Counted from the first letter of the stretch, positions 1 to 11,123 are shown. The stretch is DNA of 64,000 nucleotides from Chrysomallon squamiferum (GCA_012295275.1 CM022667.1:22138672-22202671), one strand, 5' to 3'. Notes: generated by a model from the sequence alone, not told the origin. A program made the numbers and translations.

Positions 1-92
1 TAATAGTAGTAGTAGTGGTAGTAGTAGTAGTTACACTCACATATTCAGTTTCCACCTGTTCTCCATTCATTAGGAAACCCCACAACATCCAA

Positions 93-151
93 CCAATCAG
101 ACAGCAAGCACGTAACCATGCACGTTATGCACGTGCACAAAAACGTATAAA
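93..151 (+). promoter_or_regulatory. Globin core promoter: CCAAT box, ACGTG cluster, TATA box
   Basis: A CCAAT box lies at 93-97, CACGT motifs at 109-113 and 121-125, a palindromic CACGTG at 130-135, and a TATAAA box at 146-151. One more CACGT follows at 165-169. Order and spacing fit a polymerase II core promoter with transcription starting near 175-180. The ACGTG/CACGT cores match the RCGTG hypoxia-response motif and also the bHLH E-box. The motifs are seen directly; promoter function is inferred. Confidence 0.5.
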
Positions 152-228
152 TAACAAACTTTTGCACGTTCTTTCTCCTCTTGAAACTAATTGTTGTTTG
201 ATGTCAAACCTGCTTTTTGTATTTTTCG

Positions 229-495
229 GTAAGACCCGAATTATTTTATCTTTTGTTTCGAATTTTGGTACGTTGTTAATAATTAGGCCTTTAATTTTTC
301 AAAATTACGGATATGTACATTAAATTCGTTTTAATTTTACGTATATAATACTTTCATCTCCTTTATCATTATGAAGTAAAAAAATTATGTTCCTGGAGTT
401 GGGTATCTTGAAATAAACTGGGTAACGAAATACTGTCCGTAATTATCCAGTTTATACTTTTTGAAATGTGAACACAAGTTTAAGATTTTCTTCAG
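229..495 (+). other. Probable 5' UTR intron of the globin gene
   Basis: A GTAAGA donor at 229-234 and a pyrimidine-rich acceptor ending in AG at 494-495 bracket this stretch. The acceptor is ten bases before the globin ATG. Removing it gives a short leader of about 50 bases from the predicted start to 228, then 496-505. Inferred from splice signals only; without splicing the leader would be about 330 bases. Confidence 0.45.
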
Positions 496-505
496 TCTGT
501 TCAAG

Positions 506-1243
506 ATGACAATCACAGAGGAACAAGCTACATCTGTGAAAGGATCGTGGAAAAAAGTGGCAACGGACTTGAAAACGCATGCCGTCAAAATATTTGTCAA
601 GTAAGATCAATTGCTTTTAAAAATTCTAAGTCATGAACTAACTGTGGAAAAATGTTCAATTTTTTTTTTTTTTTTTTTCTTATTCCCGGAATGGGATAGT
701 CAGATTTAGAAATTTCTAACAATGTGACTATTTTTAGATTTTTGATGGAGAATCCCGATCAACAGGCTTTTTTCAAGAAATTTGAAAGTGTATCTAAAGA
801 CGACTTGGCAGGAAACGACGAGGTAGCGAAACAAGCAATGGACGTCATGACGGCTCTGGGCAAGTTCATCGACGTCATTGATAACGCTGACAGCTTAAAA
901 GATGCAGTCAAACCAGTGGCTGTCAGTCACAAAACCAGGAACATAACTTTACAAAACTTCCAGGTAAACTGATATAATTGCAGAATTCAGAATTCAAATT
1001 TTAGTCGGGGCATGAAATTCAAAATTTTTTGTGCAAAATTCACTTTCAAAAAGTTGGATCTAAAATTTTATATATTAAAATACATTGCTAATTAAAACTG
1101 ACATGGTGCGTCCAATTTACTTTTTGTTTCAGAAAATGTTCACAGTGATAACGGATTACGTTGTAGCTAATGCTGAGGGAGACAAGGCAGCTTGGTCTGT
1201 GGCACTGGAAACGATAGGCACAGCAATTGGTGCCCAACAATAA
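506..1243 (+). CDS. Single-domain globin with Gln E7 (myoglobin-like)
   Basis: An oxygen-binding haem protein of 143 residues, probably cytosolic since no signal peptide is visible. Coding exons are 506-600, 738-963 and 1133-1243. The introns fall at B12.2 and G7.0, the two ancestral globin positions. Counted on the translation: Phe30 is B10, Phe44 is the invariant CD1 phenylalanine, Gln64 is distal E7, Val68 is E11 and His96 is the proximal F8 ligand, in the run AVSHKTRNI. The translation contains no cysteine. Recalled similarity is closest to clam globins such as Lucina haemoglobins and to pulmonate snail globins, which also use Gln E7. The start is the first ATG in frame with helix A. ATTAAA at 1313-1318 or AATAAA at 1687-1692 may serve as the polyadenylation signal. 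The assignment as a globin is firm; the subfamily is not. Confidence 0.93.
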
Positions 1244-1318
1244 CAAGTTCTGCATTTACTACATATCAATACAGCATTGTAATCTTGTTAAATTCTTGAA
1301 CTGTCTGTTGGCATTAAA

Positions 1319-2179
1319 ACTGTTGAAATGTATTAGTGTGTTGAATAGTTATCTAAAAATTTAATGCTATCTAGTGCAATCATTAAAGTTCACATCTGTG
1401 GTGGCTACTTTATTAGTAACGTAGATAATCTGATAGTATGGATTGACTACATGTACCTAAAAAAAAATTCCAATTTTTAAGGAAAATTATTAAAAATCGC
1501 GAAGTAATGAAGCCATTTAAAATATCTGCATAAAATGAAAGTTTGTATGTACGTTTAGATCGAATTCAAACTATTAACTTTAAATATTTAACACATCAAG
1601 AGTATCCAGTTCCAACAATACAAATCGACCATAAATTCAAACGATTTTGAAAATATTGTAGAAACATTTCACATTGCAGACCCAGAAATAAAATATTAAC
1701 CTACTGTACAACTGGTGCAAAAAGACCACAGCTGACAGATAAATACTATTCGGCTTTAAGTAGATGTCTATAACTATTGCCAACCAGAGTACAAAATGCC
1801 GCAAATGTTTCTACAGAATTTATATATATGTATTCTTGTGTGCGGGGAAGGAAATGCATTGGCAGGTATTGCTCTATAACAAATGAATACCACTCCTGTT
1901 TTACAACGCACCAGAAACTGGTATACATATATATATGTATATGTATATTCATTTACAAAAATAGAATTCGTTCAAAACCTGAGAGCTACTAATAAACACA
2001 TTAAAATTGTTTTCGAAATTCTTAGTTTATTCTTTTGTGCTTGACATAAAAGTGCATGTGTATAACAGTATAAATACAACTTTATATATAATTAATAATT
2101 AAAAAAAAAATAATTTAAAAAAAAAGTGTTTACTATTCACACAGCATAATATTTTTTATCAACAATTTAAAAAAGACAC
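1319..2179. other. Globin downstream region, no gene seen
   Basis: AT-rich sequence with a possible distal polyadenylation signal near 1687 and short TA/TG repeats near 1925-1950. Open frames here are short, overlap on both strands and show no domain. Confidence 0.5.
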
Positions 2180-2181
2180 TA

Positions 2182-2378
2182 CAGTGTACCGGACCAATTA
2201 TCCGGACTCCTTGAGGCCTGAGGCATTCCCGATTTCTGGATTTTCCGGTTTTCTGCTACTAAGGCATCTAAATATGTAAATAATTAGGCATAAACATTTT
2301 AAAATTAAAAACATGAAGAAAATTGTTGATACACTACTGTGGCCACTCGACAAGTAAACAGTGCGGCGAGTGATTGAA
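2182..2378 (+). mobile_element. 5' fragment of a short pogo/Tc1-mariner-like MITE
   Basis: Starts after TA at 2180-2181 with a terminal-repeat-like sequence containing ACCGGACCAATTATCCGG. It matches the first half of the complete copy at 2610-2944 almost base for base until about 2378, then diverges. No matching right terminal repeat follows, so it is truncated. It is about 230 bp from the complete copy and in the same orientation. Confidence 0.65.
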
Positions 2379-2419
2379 TAATACCTAGAGGAAATGGTGA
2401 TAAGTTCAAAACTGTTAAT

Positions 2420-2435
2420 TTTAATTATGATTATG

Positions 2436-2468
<33 letters not shown>

Positions 2469-2484
2469 TTTTTTTTTTTTTTTT
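2420..2484. repeat. ATT-type microsatellite with poly-T tract
   Basis: A run of ATT triplets grading into an uninterrupted T tract. It sits between the two MITE copies and has no coding value. Confidence 0.9.
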
Positions 2485-2609
2485 AGAAGTGTTTTAGAAG
2501 TGTTGCCGATGGTAGTAAGTAGAAATAGGAAATCTTTATTGTTCAGTTTAACAACAACAACAACAATAATAATAATACTGATGATAACGATAATGACAAA
2601 ATAGTTATA

Positions 2610-2944
2610 CAGGTACGGAACCAATTATCCGGACTCTTTGAGGCATGAGGCATTCCAGATTTCTGGATTTTCCGGTTTTCTGCTACTAAGGCATCTAAAT
2701 ATGTAAATAATTAGGCATAAACATTTTAAAATTAAAAACATGAAGAAAATTGTTGATACTGTGGCCACTCGACACATAAACAGTGCGGCGAGTGAATGAA
2801 CGCCACGCGGCTTGAAAGATTAGTTCCGGTCTGGTGAGGACAACACCCGTGCGCTCGAACTATGAAAACAGCGTCGGGGAAAAAAACTTCCAGTTTTCTG
2901 GTCTTTCCGAATTTCAGGACACCGGATAATTGGTCCGGTACCTG
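2610..2944 (+). mobile_element. Complete 335-bp TA-flanked MITE
   Basis: The left end reads CAGGTACGGAACCAATTATC and the right end, reverse complemented, reads CAGGTACCGGACCAATTATC, giving near-perfect terminal inverted repeats of about 25 bp. TA dinucleotides flank both ends (2608-2609 and 2945-2946), the target duplication of the Tc1/mariner/pogo superfamily. There is no transposase frame, so it would need a partner in trans. Confidence 0.8.
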
Positions 2945-2946
2945 TA

Positions 2947-3657
2947 ATTACATTCTATCGCAACTGTTCCAAATTTAATATTAACTTTAACATTTATTAA
3001 TACTTTTACTCTCGATTTCAAGAGTAATGATAATTTTTCTACATAAAGCGAAGAAAAAAAACTAAACAATGATTATTCTTTGAAGAAGAGAATAATAATA
3101 ATAAAAATAAATAAATAAATAAATAAAAATAAAAGCATAAAAACAACAACAGAATTACTTTTATCCGCTTCTCTTATGTTAAAAAACTCGATTCAAACTG
3201 ATTATATAAAATTAGACACTTCTATTTTAAAATCATTTATCTTATAATAATATTATATGAATTCAGATACCAGTAATTTAGATGTTCTATTTTAAATTAT
3301 TATCTGATATAATTCGATTGGTATTGGATTATTCGATACACAATATAAATAAATCAATAAAAAATATATAAATAAAAACACGCACTTTCTTTTATTACAA
3401 AACAATACTTATATTATTCAGTCCATGTAAAATAAATAAATAAACGAATAATGACATTAGCTAGAACAACAAACAAAATTTTTTTTTTTTTTTTTTTTAA
3501 ATATCATAAAAATACATTTATACATAAATTTAAACAAAAGTATATAAAATCCCTTATGGATCTGATTATCATCATGAAAAACAATCGTGTAAATAATTAC
3601 AATAAACAAATAAAATAACAATTATTTTTCAAATAAATAACCTTTCTGAGAGGTGGA
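2947..3657. other. AT-rich spacer and probable 3' UTR of the membrane-protein gene
   Basis: Contains AATA-type simple repeats near 3095-3130 and a T run at 3479-3498. The last few hundred bases probably include the 3' UTR of the minus-strand gene ending at 3658; a TTTATT (AATAAA on the minus strand) candidate lies just downstream of its stop. No gene is seen. Confidence 0.45.
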
Positions 3658-5595
3658 CTATTTTCCAAAAGTAAGTTTGCACGATAAACTCTTATCTTGA
3701 CTACATGTTAGAATCTGCTGGTAGAACAACTGATTTGTATCTGAATTAAACATTTTGAATTCTATAGTGAACGTAGATGTGCAATCACTGACACATTTTT
3801 TGTTTACAGGAACAAGAATGTTATCATATAAAGAAAAGAAGTTATGGCAGTACACACTTCTGTGTTGGTCATATGTTACAACTTCTTTGGGAAATTCAGA
3901 TGGTCCTGTCTCCAAAAGATCGCTCCGTGAGCATTTATTTTGGCAAGTACTTTCATCAGCAAGAATTTTGACCTCAACTGTTTCGTGAAAAGAACACAAA
4001 GAACAAATTTTGAATATGTGTTTTTGTCTGTCCAATATTTTACTGGAGGAACGCACTCCACTCAATTTATGTCCGAGGTAAAGAAACGTCACTTCCGGTG
4101 AAGGGCGACAATTGAGATGCAACATACTCTCAAGGTTACTGGAATGATTACGATTCAGATCGATCGGTTGACCGTACCATTCGACAGGATGGACGGACGG
4201 ACAGTATGTGAAGATGTTTAAATTAATCCTTGATGTTGGGATTGTGGTGGGGAGAGACTGGCTGTTTTCACACAGACTGTAAAAAGCGGCAGCCTCGGAC
4301 CAGCCGAAGTCTATGAGATTTACAACTCTAGATTTTGACTCGGAATAAGCTAGAGATGAGCACATGAGACGTAAGGAATGAAATACGGAGTAACAGCTTT
4401 TATAGACAGCCTGCTGCCTGTTGTAATGACTAAAATGGAGTCTCTTTGACATATCCATACACATTTCATTATCCCGAACAGGAATTGTGCCATCAATGGC
4501 CGAACACAACCGGGCAAACAATTTAGCTCCACTGGAACAGAATGTATTTTTCCACGAATCGTTTTGCTTAAGTATATTTGGAAGAGGCATATAAAAATTT
4601 GGCGAGTTAACGGGAGATGTCTGTGAAAAGCATTCGTCCTCATCTTTATCGAGAGGTAGCGCTGAAGTCGTTTGGTGATATTCGTGTTCCGAGGTTAAAA
4701 TACCTTTGATAAATGCACCTTCGTACGGATACTGACCGCCGCATTTGGTCACCTTCAACGGTAGACGTGATGCACAGACTTCGCGGGAAAAGTCGGTTAA
4801 CGGCGGTCGTTTTGATACTTCTGATATTATTTTTGAGATTCGGTAAAACCTGGTTGTATAATGACCAAGATTCACAGAAACTGCGTAAGATAGAGGTGTC
4901 GATAAGTTCGACTTAGCAGTAGGTAAGGAAAATATTTTGATTTCCATCTCGTGAAATCCACTAGACCAGTCATAATTGATTATTGCACCGTCAGGAAGCA
5001 TCACAGAAGCAAAATTATGCTCGCCCATGAATCGTATTTGATATTCGTCACTGCTGACGTTCCTGATATTCAGTGAATACACTGAATACATCGTACCATC
5101 TCCCGACTTGTGTCCGTTCACTGTCAGCGAGGTTTTGTTGTTAAATGTGACTTCAAATAGTTTGCTGTCTCCCGGGTCGGGAAACGATTTGAAGCTTGTG
5201 ACAGTGAGCTGATTCTTAATCGTAGGTTGTGGCGACACTCCAGGCAAGTGTGTAATCACAACTGAGTATTCTTTGGAATCGCCTGACGTCTCTGAAGAAC
5301 GTTCAGCATTTACACTCGAAAATATCCCGACACACAATGACGCCGCAAGTACTACGACAGTAACAATGGACACTATAACAATTATCCTTCTTCTACGATT
5401 TTTACAGAATATCTGATAGCACCTTACGTTTCTGCGAGGCTGGTTCAGAAAAGTTTGTGTTTCCGGGTATGAAAGACCATTTCCGTTTAACTGGCGGCTA
5501 TCAAGGACTGAATTATTGAGAATTGGCGTTTCTGATGACGCCATATCCGTCTGTCCATCACCTGGGAGAGGTGTGGTCAGCTCTACATCATTCAT
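3658..5595 (-). CDS. Unrecognised single-pass type II membrane protein
   Basis: An uninterrupted 645-residue frame. An acidic, Thr/Ser-rich N-terminal tail (1-65) leads to a basic RRRR stop (67-70), then one hydrophobic span at about 71-92, then a large C-terminal domain. The positive-inside rule puts the N-terminus in the cytosol and the rest outside. The outer part has many cysteines, especially after residue 270, and several N-glycosylation sequons (NKT, NVS, NLS, NDS, NHS), all consistent with a disulphide-bonded glycoprotein. An acceptor ending at 5599 lies three bases before the ATG, so a 5' UTR intron is likely and the whole coding region is one exon. I recognise no domain or catalytic motif. 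It could be a lineage-specific surface protein or an intronless gene made by retroposition. That it is a real gene is well supported by length and topology; its function is unknown. Confidence 0.8.
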   Translation of the reverse strand: MNDVELTTPLPGDGQTDMASSETPILNNSVLDSRQLNGNGLSYPETQTFLNQPRRNVRCYQIFCKNRRRRIIVIVSIVTVVVLAASLCVGIFSSVNAERSSETSGDSKEYSVVITHLPGVSPQPTIKNQLTVTSFKSFPDPGDSKLFEVTFNNKTSLTVNGHKSGDGTMYSVYSLNIRNVSSDEYQIRFMGEHNFASVMLPDGAIINYDWSSGFHEMEIKIFSLPTAKSNLSTPLSYAVSVNLGHYTTRFYRISKIISEVSKRPPLTDFSREVCASRLPLKVTKCGGQYPYEGAFIKGILTSEHEYHQTTSALPLDKDEDECFSQTSPVNSPNFYMPLPNILKQNDSWKNTFCSSGAKLFARLCSAIDGTIPVRDNEMCMDMSKRLHFSHYNRQQAVYKSCYSVFHSLRLMCSSLAYSESKSRVVNLIDFGWSEAAAFYSLCENSQSLPTTIPTSRINLNIFTYCPSVHPVEWYGQPIDLNRNHSSNLESMLHLNCRPSPEVTFLYLGHKLSGVRSSSKILDRQKHIFKICSLCSFHETVEVKILADESTCQNKCSRSDLLETGPSEFPKEVVTYDQHRSVYCHNFFSLYDNILVPVNKKCVSDCTSTFTIEFKMFNSDTNQLFYQQILTCSQDKSLSCKLTFGK

Positions 5596-5598
5596 ATT

Positions 5599-5601
5599 CT
5601 G
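5599..5601 (-). promoter_or_regulatory. Splice acceptor just upstream of the membrane-protein start
   Basis: On the minus strand TTAACTTTCAG is followed by AAT and then the ATG. This looks like a real 3' splice site and implies a non-coding first exon at higher coordinates, which I could not place. Confidence 0.5.
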
Positions 5602-5632
5602 AAAGTTAATAAATTAAATATTAACATTAAAT

Positions 5633-5636
<4 letters not shown>

Positions 5637-5697
<61 letters not shown>

Positions 5698-5766
5698 AGG
5701 AGAAAATAATAACTACAAAGAATATTTCTAATATAATGAATAATTATTATTTCTTTTAACTAACTT

Positions 5767-5807
<41 letters not shown>

Positions 5808-5827
5808 ATAAATAAATAAATAAATAA
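5637..5827. repeat. (GA)n tract followed by (AACT)n and (AAAT)n repeats
   Basis: A nearly pure GA dinucleotide run spans about 5637-5695. An AACT tetranucleotide run covers about 5766-5807 and grades into AAAT units to about 5827. They lie in the upstream region or 5' intron of the minus-strand membrane-protein gene. Confidence 0.9.
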
Positions 5828-8190
5828 TAGTAATTCTCCTCCATTTCCTTCCCAGCTCTAACAGTATCAAAATACACAATTTTTTCCTAGTTGTTTGTAT
5901 TAGAAGTACCAGAAGCAGTAGTAGTAATAGTAGTAAGAATAGTTATAGAAGTAGTAGTAGGAGCAGTAGGAGCAGCACCAGTTTTAGTACTAGTATAGTA
6001 GCGGTAATGAAGTCATAATATCAAAAGTATCAATAGTAGCAGTAGTAGGAACAGTAGCAGCTACAATTGTAGCAGGGTAACAAAATATGAATGTAATTTA
6101 TCCAAAACTATTGTTCTAACATGACACAGAAAGGCACTTACTCACTATGTACAGCTGTTTTTGTCAGATATGTATAATCAAACCTGAGCCACAATATCAG
6201 TCACATCTAATTACCATAAAATAATAAATCAATAATAAAATATGGTTTTTGCTTACAAATTACGGCAGGACACGCAAATAAATCGTGGCAGACATAAAAC
6301 CAAAATCGTCCTTGCAGTATGAAAAGTATTCATGTGGAATGTACGCTTATCGAATGTCCATTCAAAGCGAGGTCTCTTTATCTGAGGCAGTAATTCCCTT
6401 CCACAATAACAGACAAAATTAAATTCCATTCAAACCGAATCACAGTTGACAACAAAGCCATTCCTTTTGTATATTTGTTCACAGTTGCTTTAACAGCATT
6501 TGCAAGTAAGTACATTCCCAACAAATGGCCAGTGTCCGCACACAATTATAGTCACAACCGTCTGCAGAATCGAAGCAGAGACAAGAGCAAACGCGAAAAG
6601 CAATAACACACAATGTGCTTATTAAATAACTCTGTCCATCACTTTTTGTCTACATACCAGTGGCCCATCATTTATGAATGTGCGTAAAGCTAAAATGGAA
6701 CAGTGTTGTGTTACGACTAATAGGTACATTAAAATATACATAACATAGTACAGATCAGACAAAAGATAGCAACTTAATCTTTAAGTCAAACACGAAGCGA
6801 TTATCGATTTTTAAGCAGTACTAAAATAATAACGTATTGCATATTTATTAATTTTATTAATATAGATTATGCAGTAAATATCCGGTTCAGTATGTAAGTA
6901 GTAAAGTCGCAATATTTGAGAATACATTATCTCGTTCTCACTCACACATTCACACTCACATACATACACATTTATATGTAAAAAAACAACAACATACATC
7001 CCCAAACACACATTCTCTCTCCCTCCATCTCTCTTACTGACATGTACCATACACACAGAGACAGTAACCTCTGTTACCATCCTTGCTGCTATACATCCAG
7101 TAATAACCAGATTTACATCTCTGTTTCGTTCTCAGATGTGTGCATTAATCACGTAACATTCGCCCTAGTTCAGTCCACCGTTCTGGTGGTTTCTCTGGTT
7201 ATTATCTTTCTATCAATCAGTTAGTTGGTAGTGATAATGAACAAATATGTTATGAGACATACGTGATTTACGAACTCAGTAATAATGAATCAGGATCCGC
7301 TAACCTGGGCCCCGCTTGTCACCAGTAACGTCCCGAAGTGTTGGAATCCGAAGCTTTTCGGTAGTTGAATAGTAAATATACACATACAGAGTCAGAGAAT
7401 GCATATTCATATAACCTTATTTCCCGATTTTTCGTCTGCCACTATCTACTGGTTTAATTATACCTCTTACGGGGTAGTTCCTGTCTGAAATAGCTGGTTT
7501 ATAAAACGTTGCTGAATGCAATTCCTCTGGGAGGGTGCATATAAAAACAAGTTACTGCTGTTAATCGATACACAACTGAGTTTTGCAGCATGCTTTATTT
7601 CTCTCTTTTTTTTGAAATAATTATTTTAAATAAAAGTAACAGACAGACAAACAAATAGATAAATGAACTGTTCTGTGAGTTTATTTTATTTCCCAACCAC
7701 CCCTAGAAATAACATATCAGAAACAAAATTGTACCCAACAACTTCGGGGAAACTCTTATGACGTCACAACAACGAGGTTACTGGGAAGCAGGAGACCGAC
7801 AGAAATACAGAAAAAATTCAGTTATTATTTTCTTAAATGGTACTATTTAAATGTTTTCTTCTTACAAATCTATTTTGATTCGTAAATGACAAGAACGCAT
7901 TAGTAATATACGCAGAATATTTTACTTCTATTTCCGATAGAAATAATAAATATAAACTAAAGTGTATATAGCCGCGTAACGTCGTTCCCATAAAAGACGG
8001 ACAGGCAGGATGCCAAGTTTTAAACAAAGATACACGTATTTTATCTGTGTTTTGAGGCACATCCGATTGTGTGCTTATGATAAGGTATATAATATATACA
8101 TGTATATATACACAGTCATACACATACACACAGACGCACATATAAACACAAACATATATATATAATTATATACATATATACCACGACAGA
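5828..8190. other. Non-coding stretch, possible upstream region of the membrane-protein gene
   Basis: AGT-rich degenerate triplets near 5900-6060, CA-rich repeats near 6940-7020 and 8100-8160, otherwise unremarkable AT-rich DNA. It may contain the non-coding first exon and promoter of the gene at 3658-5595, but I could not place them. No protein domain is seen on either strand. Confidence 0.5.
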
Positions 8191-8194
8191 CAGA

Positions 8195-8515
8195 TAGATA
8201 GACAGATGTACAAACATTTTAATTGTTGTTTACGTGTATTCCACATTGTAAATCGGTTTGAATCTTCACTTCAGAATGTACGCTAGAGTGAAGAAATGTA
8301 ATTCACAGGACAGGAATACTTAAAATAGAACATCAGATGTTCCATTAAGCATTTCTGGCATGCGAATATTTACACAGCATGACAGCGGTGAAAAACACCC
8401 ACAAAAACTGGTTAAGCCTGTTCTGACCTTAAATATGAAGATTCAAACCTATTTACAATGTGGAATACACGTAAACAATAGTTAAAATGTACATACTTCT
8501 ATCTGAGCTATCTAT
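8195..8515. repeat. Hairpin-forming inverted repeat, MITE-like
   Basis: The segment around 8211-8275, which contains TTGTTTACGTGTATTCCACA, recurs reverse complemented at about 8430-8495. The arms are about 75 bp with few mismatches, around a loop of about 150 bp. The outer flanks are both GATA/CAGA-rich, extending the pairing weakly. Size and symmetry suggest a small non-autonomous DNA transposon, but I see no clean target duplication. Confidence 0.6.
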
Positions 8516-10220
8516 CTTGCTATATGTGTTTCTGTCAGTCTGTCTGTTTGTCTCTCTGTCCATATGTATAACAACAACAAAATAATGTATGTGTAACTAA
8601 GTGAATGTGGTTAATGAGTATTAGTAACAACACAAAATACTACCGAATGCCTTCACCATTACGAACTGCAAAAACAAAACAATAACATAAAAAACAAAAC
8701 CGACATAAGTGTATCACTCTAACCATCTACAAAATAAGAAGTGTGAATCACAGACCATCAAATTATTGAAACACACCAGATACCTCGAAATCTGAATGCA
8801 GTGTAAATATTTTCAGATATACAACGCATAACAAATAATATCATTTATTGAATTCATTGAAGAGAAGAAGAAGATGGTCTACAGTACCCACGTGCCGCAT
8901 GACATTAAATATTTAATCTTAAAACTCGTACAATATATTTGAGTTGCGGTGCATCATTTAGCAGCACTGCTGGATAATTCAGTAGACTGGTCTCATTTAA
9001 AAGAAAGCTACACATAAAGGAAATAAAAAAATATATATATAACTATATATAATAATAATAATAATACGGTCGTTATATTACAGGAGTGAAATCATTGGAT
9101 GTATAATTTAAACGATTTCTGGGGCTTTTATATGACTGTTGTATTATTGTTTTAATTGTTAAATCACAGTATAATTTTGAATACATATATTAAAAGAAAT
9201 CAAAAACATCACTGATTATCTCCAATATGTATTAAAGTTCTAATGAATAATTTATGTTGAATGATAAAACTGATTTTATATATATCAAATAAGATTTTAA
9301 TAAAATATGATTAAAACATTTTGTCCTGAAAAGAAATTATTGAACAAAGCAAGAAAAAAGATTCTTACCTTTATTGCATTTCTGCTATAGAAGGAACAAT
9401 AAGTAATAACAGTGGACACTTGCACGCCTTATCAGTGGATTGCTGCATCCATACGACGTTTATCCCATTTCACAACATAATAGTTTGTTTTATTATTATT
9501 ATTATTATTATTATTATCTGATTTATCATATTAAATACTGATTTAACAGCTAACGTGGTCTAAATGAAAATATCACAGTTCGTGGGCGTTCACAAACTGA
9601 GCTTTAATTTACTGTAATTATTTCATTTCATGCTTACACCGGCAAACTATGTCCTCTTCAAATATGTAAAACATTTCGTTCAAGATCACATTCCACTGTT
9701 ACAATACAAATCTCTGTTAACGTAAAACTGAACTGGTGCGTTGAATTTGGTTAACATAATTCTACACCCCTTTTCTGTATATTAAAAAACGACTTTGTCT
9801 TTTGAAAGCAAGCAGAATTTTCTAGAAGATGACTCATACAGTGAGATATTTAAACAAACATATTTTATTACAAGAACAATCATGAACTTTACTGCTTACA
9901 GTGACTAAAAACAAGGTGACGTACACTTTGTTAACAGGAGCTAGTAAATGACACAAATACTGCTTATCATTTTCCTGTTTCTAATTTAAACAGAGTATAG
10001 GCAATGAAACCAAAATGTTCGATATGCTTCGCAGATCCTGTGATACAGTCAGCTGTTAAAACGGGATTACGAAAATCAATACAGAGTAAAAATGCTTCTT
10101 TTTAAACACTTTTGCAACCAGTAAATAAAATTTAAAAAATAATAAAGTAATAAATATATATATAAGAATCCCGAAAATAAGATTATCCAAAAGTCAAGAC
10201 TTAATCAATAACTGACCAAA

Positions 10221-10247
10221 AAAAATATAATAATAATAATAAATAAA

Positions 10248-10278
<31 letters not shown>

Positions 10279-10324
10279 TAATAATAAAATATATACATAA
10301 ATAAAATAAATAAATAAAAAATAA
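10221..10324. repeat. AAT/AAAT microsatellite block
   Basis: Mixed AAT and AAAT units over about 100 bp, one of many similar tracts in the gene-poor region. Confidence 0.85.
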
Positions 10325-11054
10325 ACAAATAAAAATGAACTTTAAATTACAAAAGGCGGAATTTGCACTTCAGATAATTTTTTATATGTTATCGATTGTT
10401 CTGTGTTCCCCCCCCCAGTCATTTCTAAACGTGTTTTAATGTAACGTGTGTCCGTTTTCCAGTGGATCGATCTTTTGCAGAACGTAAACATCTTCCAACA
10501 CAGCTATCTAGAGAGATACAGTACAATGGTTTTCCGAGAGCAGTCAGTTGTGTTCAAAATGTCGTTCTTCAAAATTTAATTTTTTTTTTTTTTTTTTATT
10601 AAGTGTTTTTTTTTGTTGTTTTTTTCTCTTGTAATGGAATCTGGGCGTTATTATGAAACAGTACAAGGACGTCCGCTTTACTTTTACGAACTAAAAAAAA
10701 ATAAAATAAAATAATAGTAATAAACATAATAAATAAATAAATAAATAAATAATAGTGGAGAAAAACAAATGATCGAAAATAAACATAATAACTTGTTGAC
10801 AAAATCATATATTACTGTAGCACGACAAGATGACAAGAGACCGCTCAAGAAGATATTTACTTACCGAACTAATTCATTTTATATTGTAGGTGAAAATTCA
10901 TCTCAATCTAAAGCAAACCATTTTTCGCTCAGTCCTTGAATGGAAAACTCCGGTTACAAAAAATCATGTTTATGCCGAACAGAAAAATAGAAACGTAAAA
11001 ATAGAAACGAATTTAATTATTTAAAAAAGAAAGAAAGAATGAAAGAAAAAGATG

Positions 11055-11123
11055 TGTGTGTATTTGTGTTTGTGTAATTAGATCAAATACATTATAATGA
11101 TACACACAAACACACACCTACGT
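11055..11123 (+). repeat. Copy 1 of a 70-bp dispersed repeat
   Basis: A GTGTGTATTTGTGTTTGTGT block, a unique core containing TAATTAGATCAAATACATTA, then ACACACAAACACACACC. The same sequence recurs at about 11946-12021. The GT and AC halves also make the unit partly self-complementary. Confidence 0.75.

Noticed and set aside
5637-5827. CRISPR-like or tandem gene array
   Set aside because: These are simple GA, AACT and AAAT microsatellites with no spacers; the window is from an animal nuclear genome.
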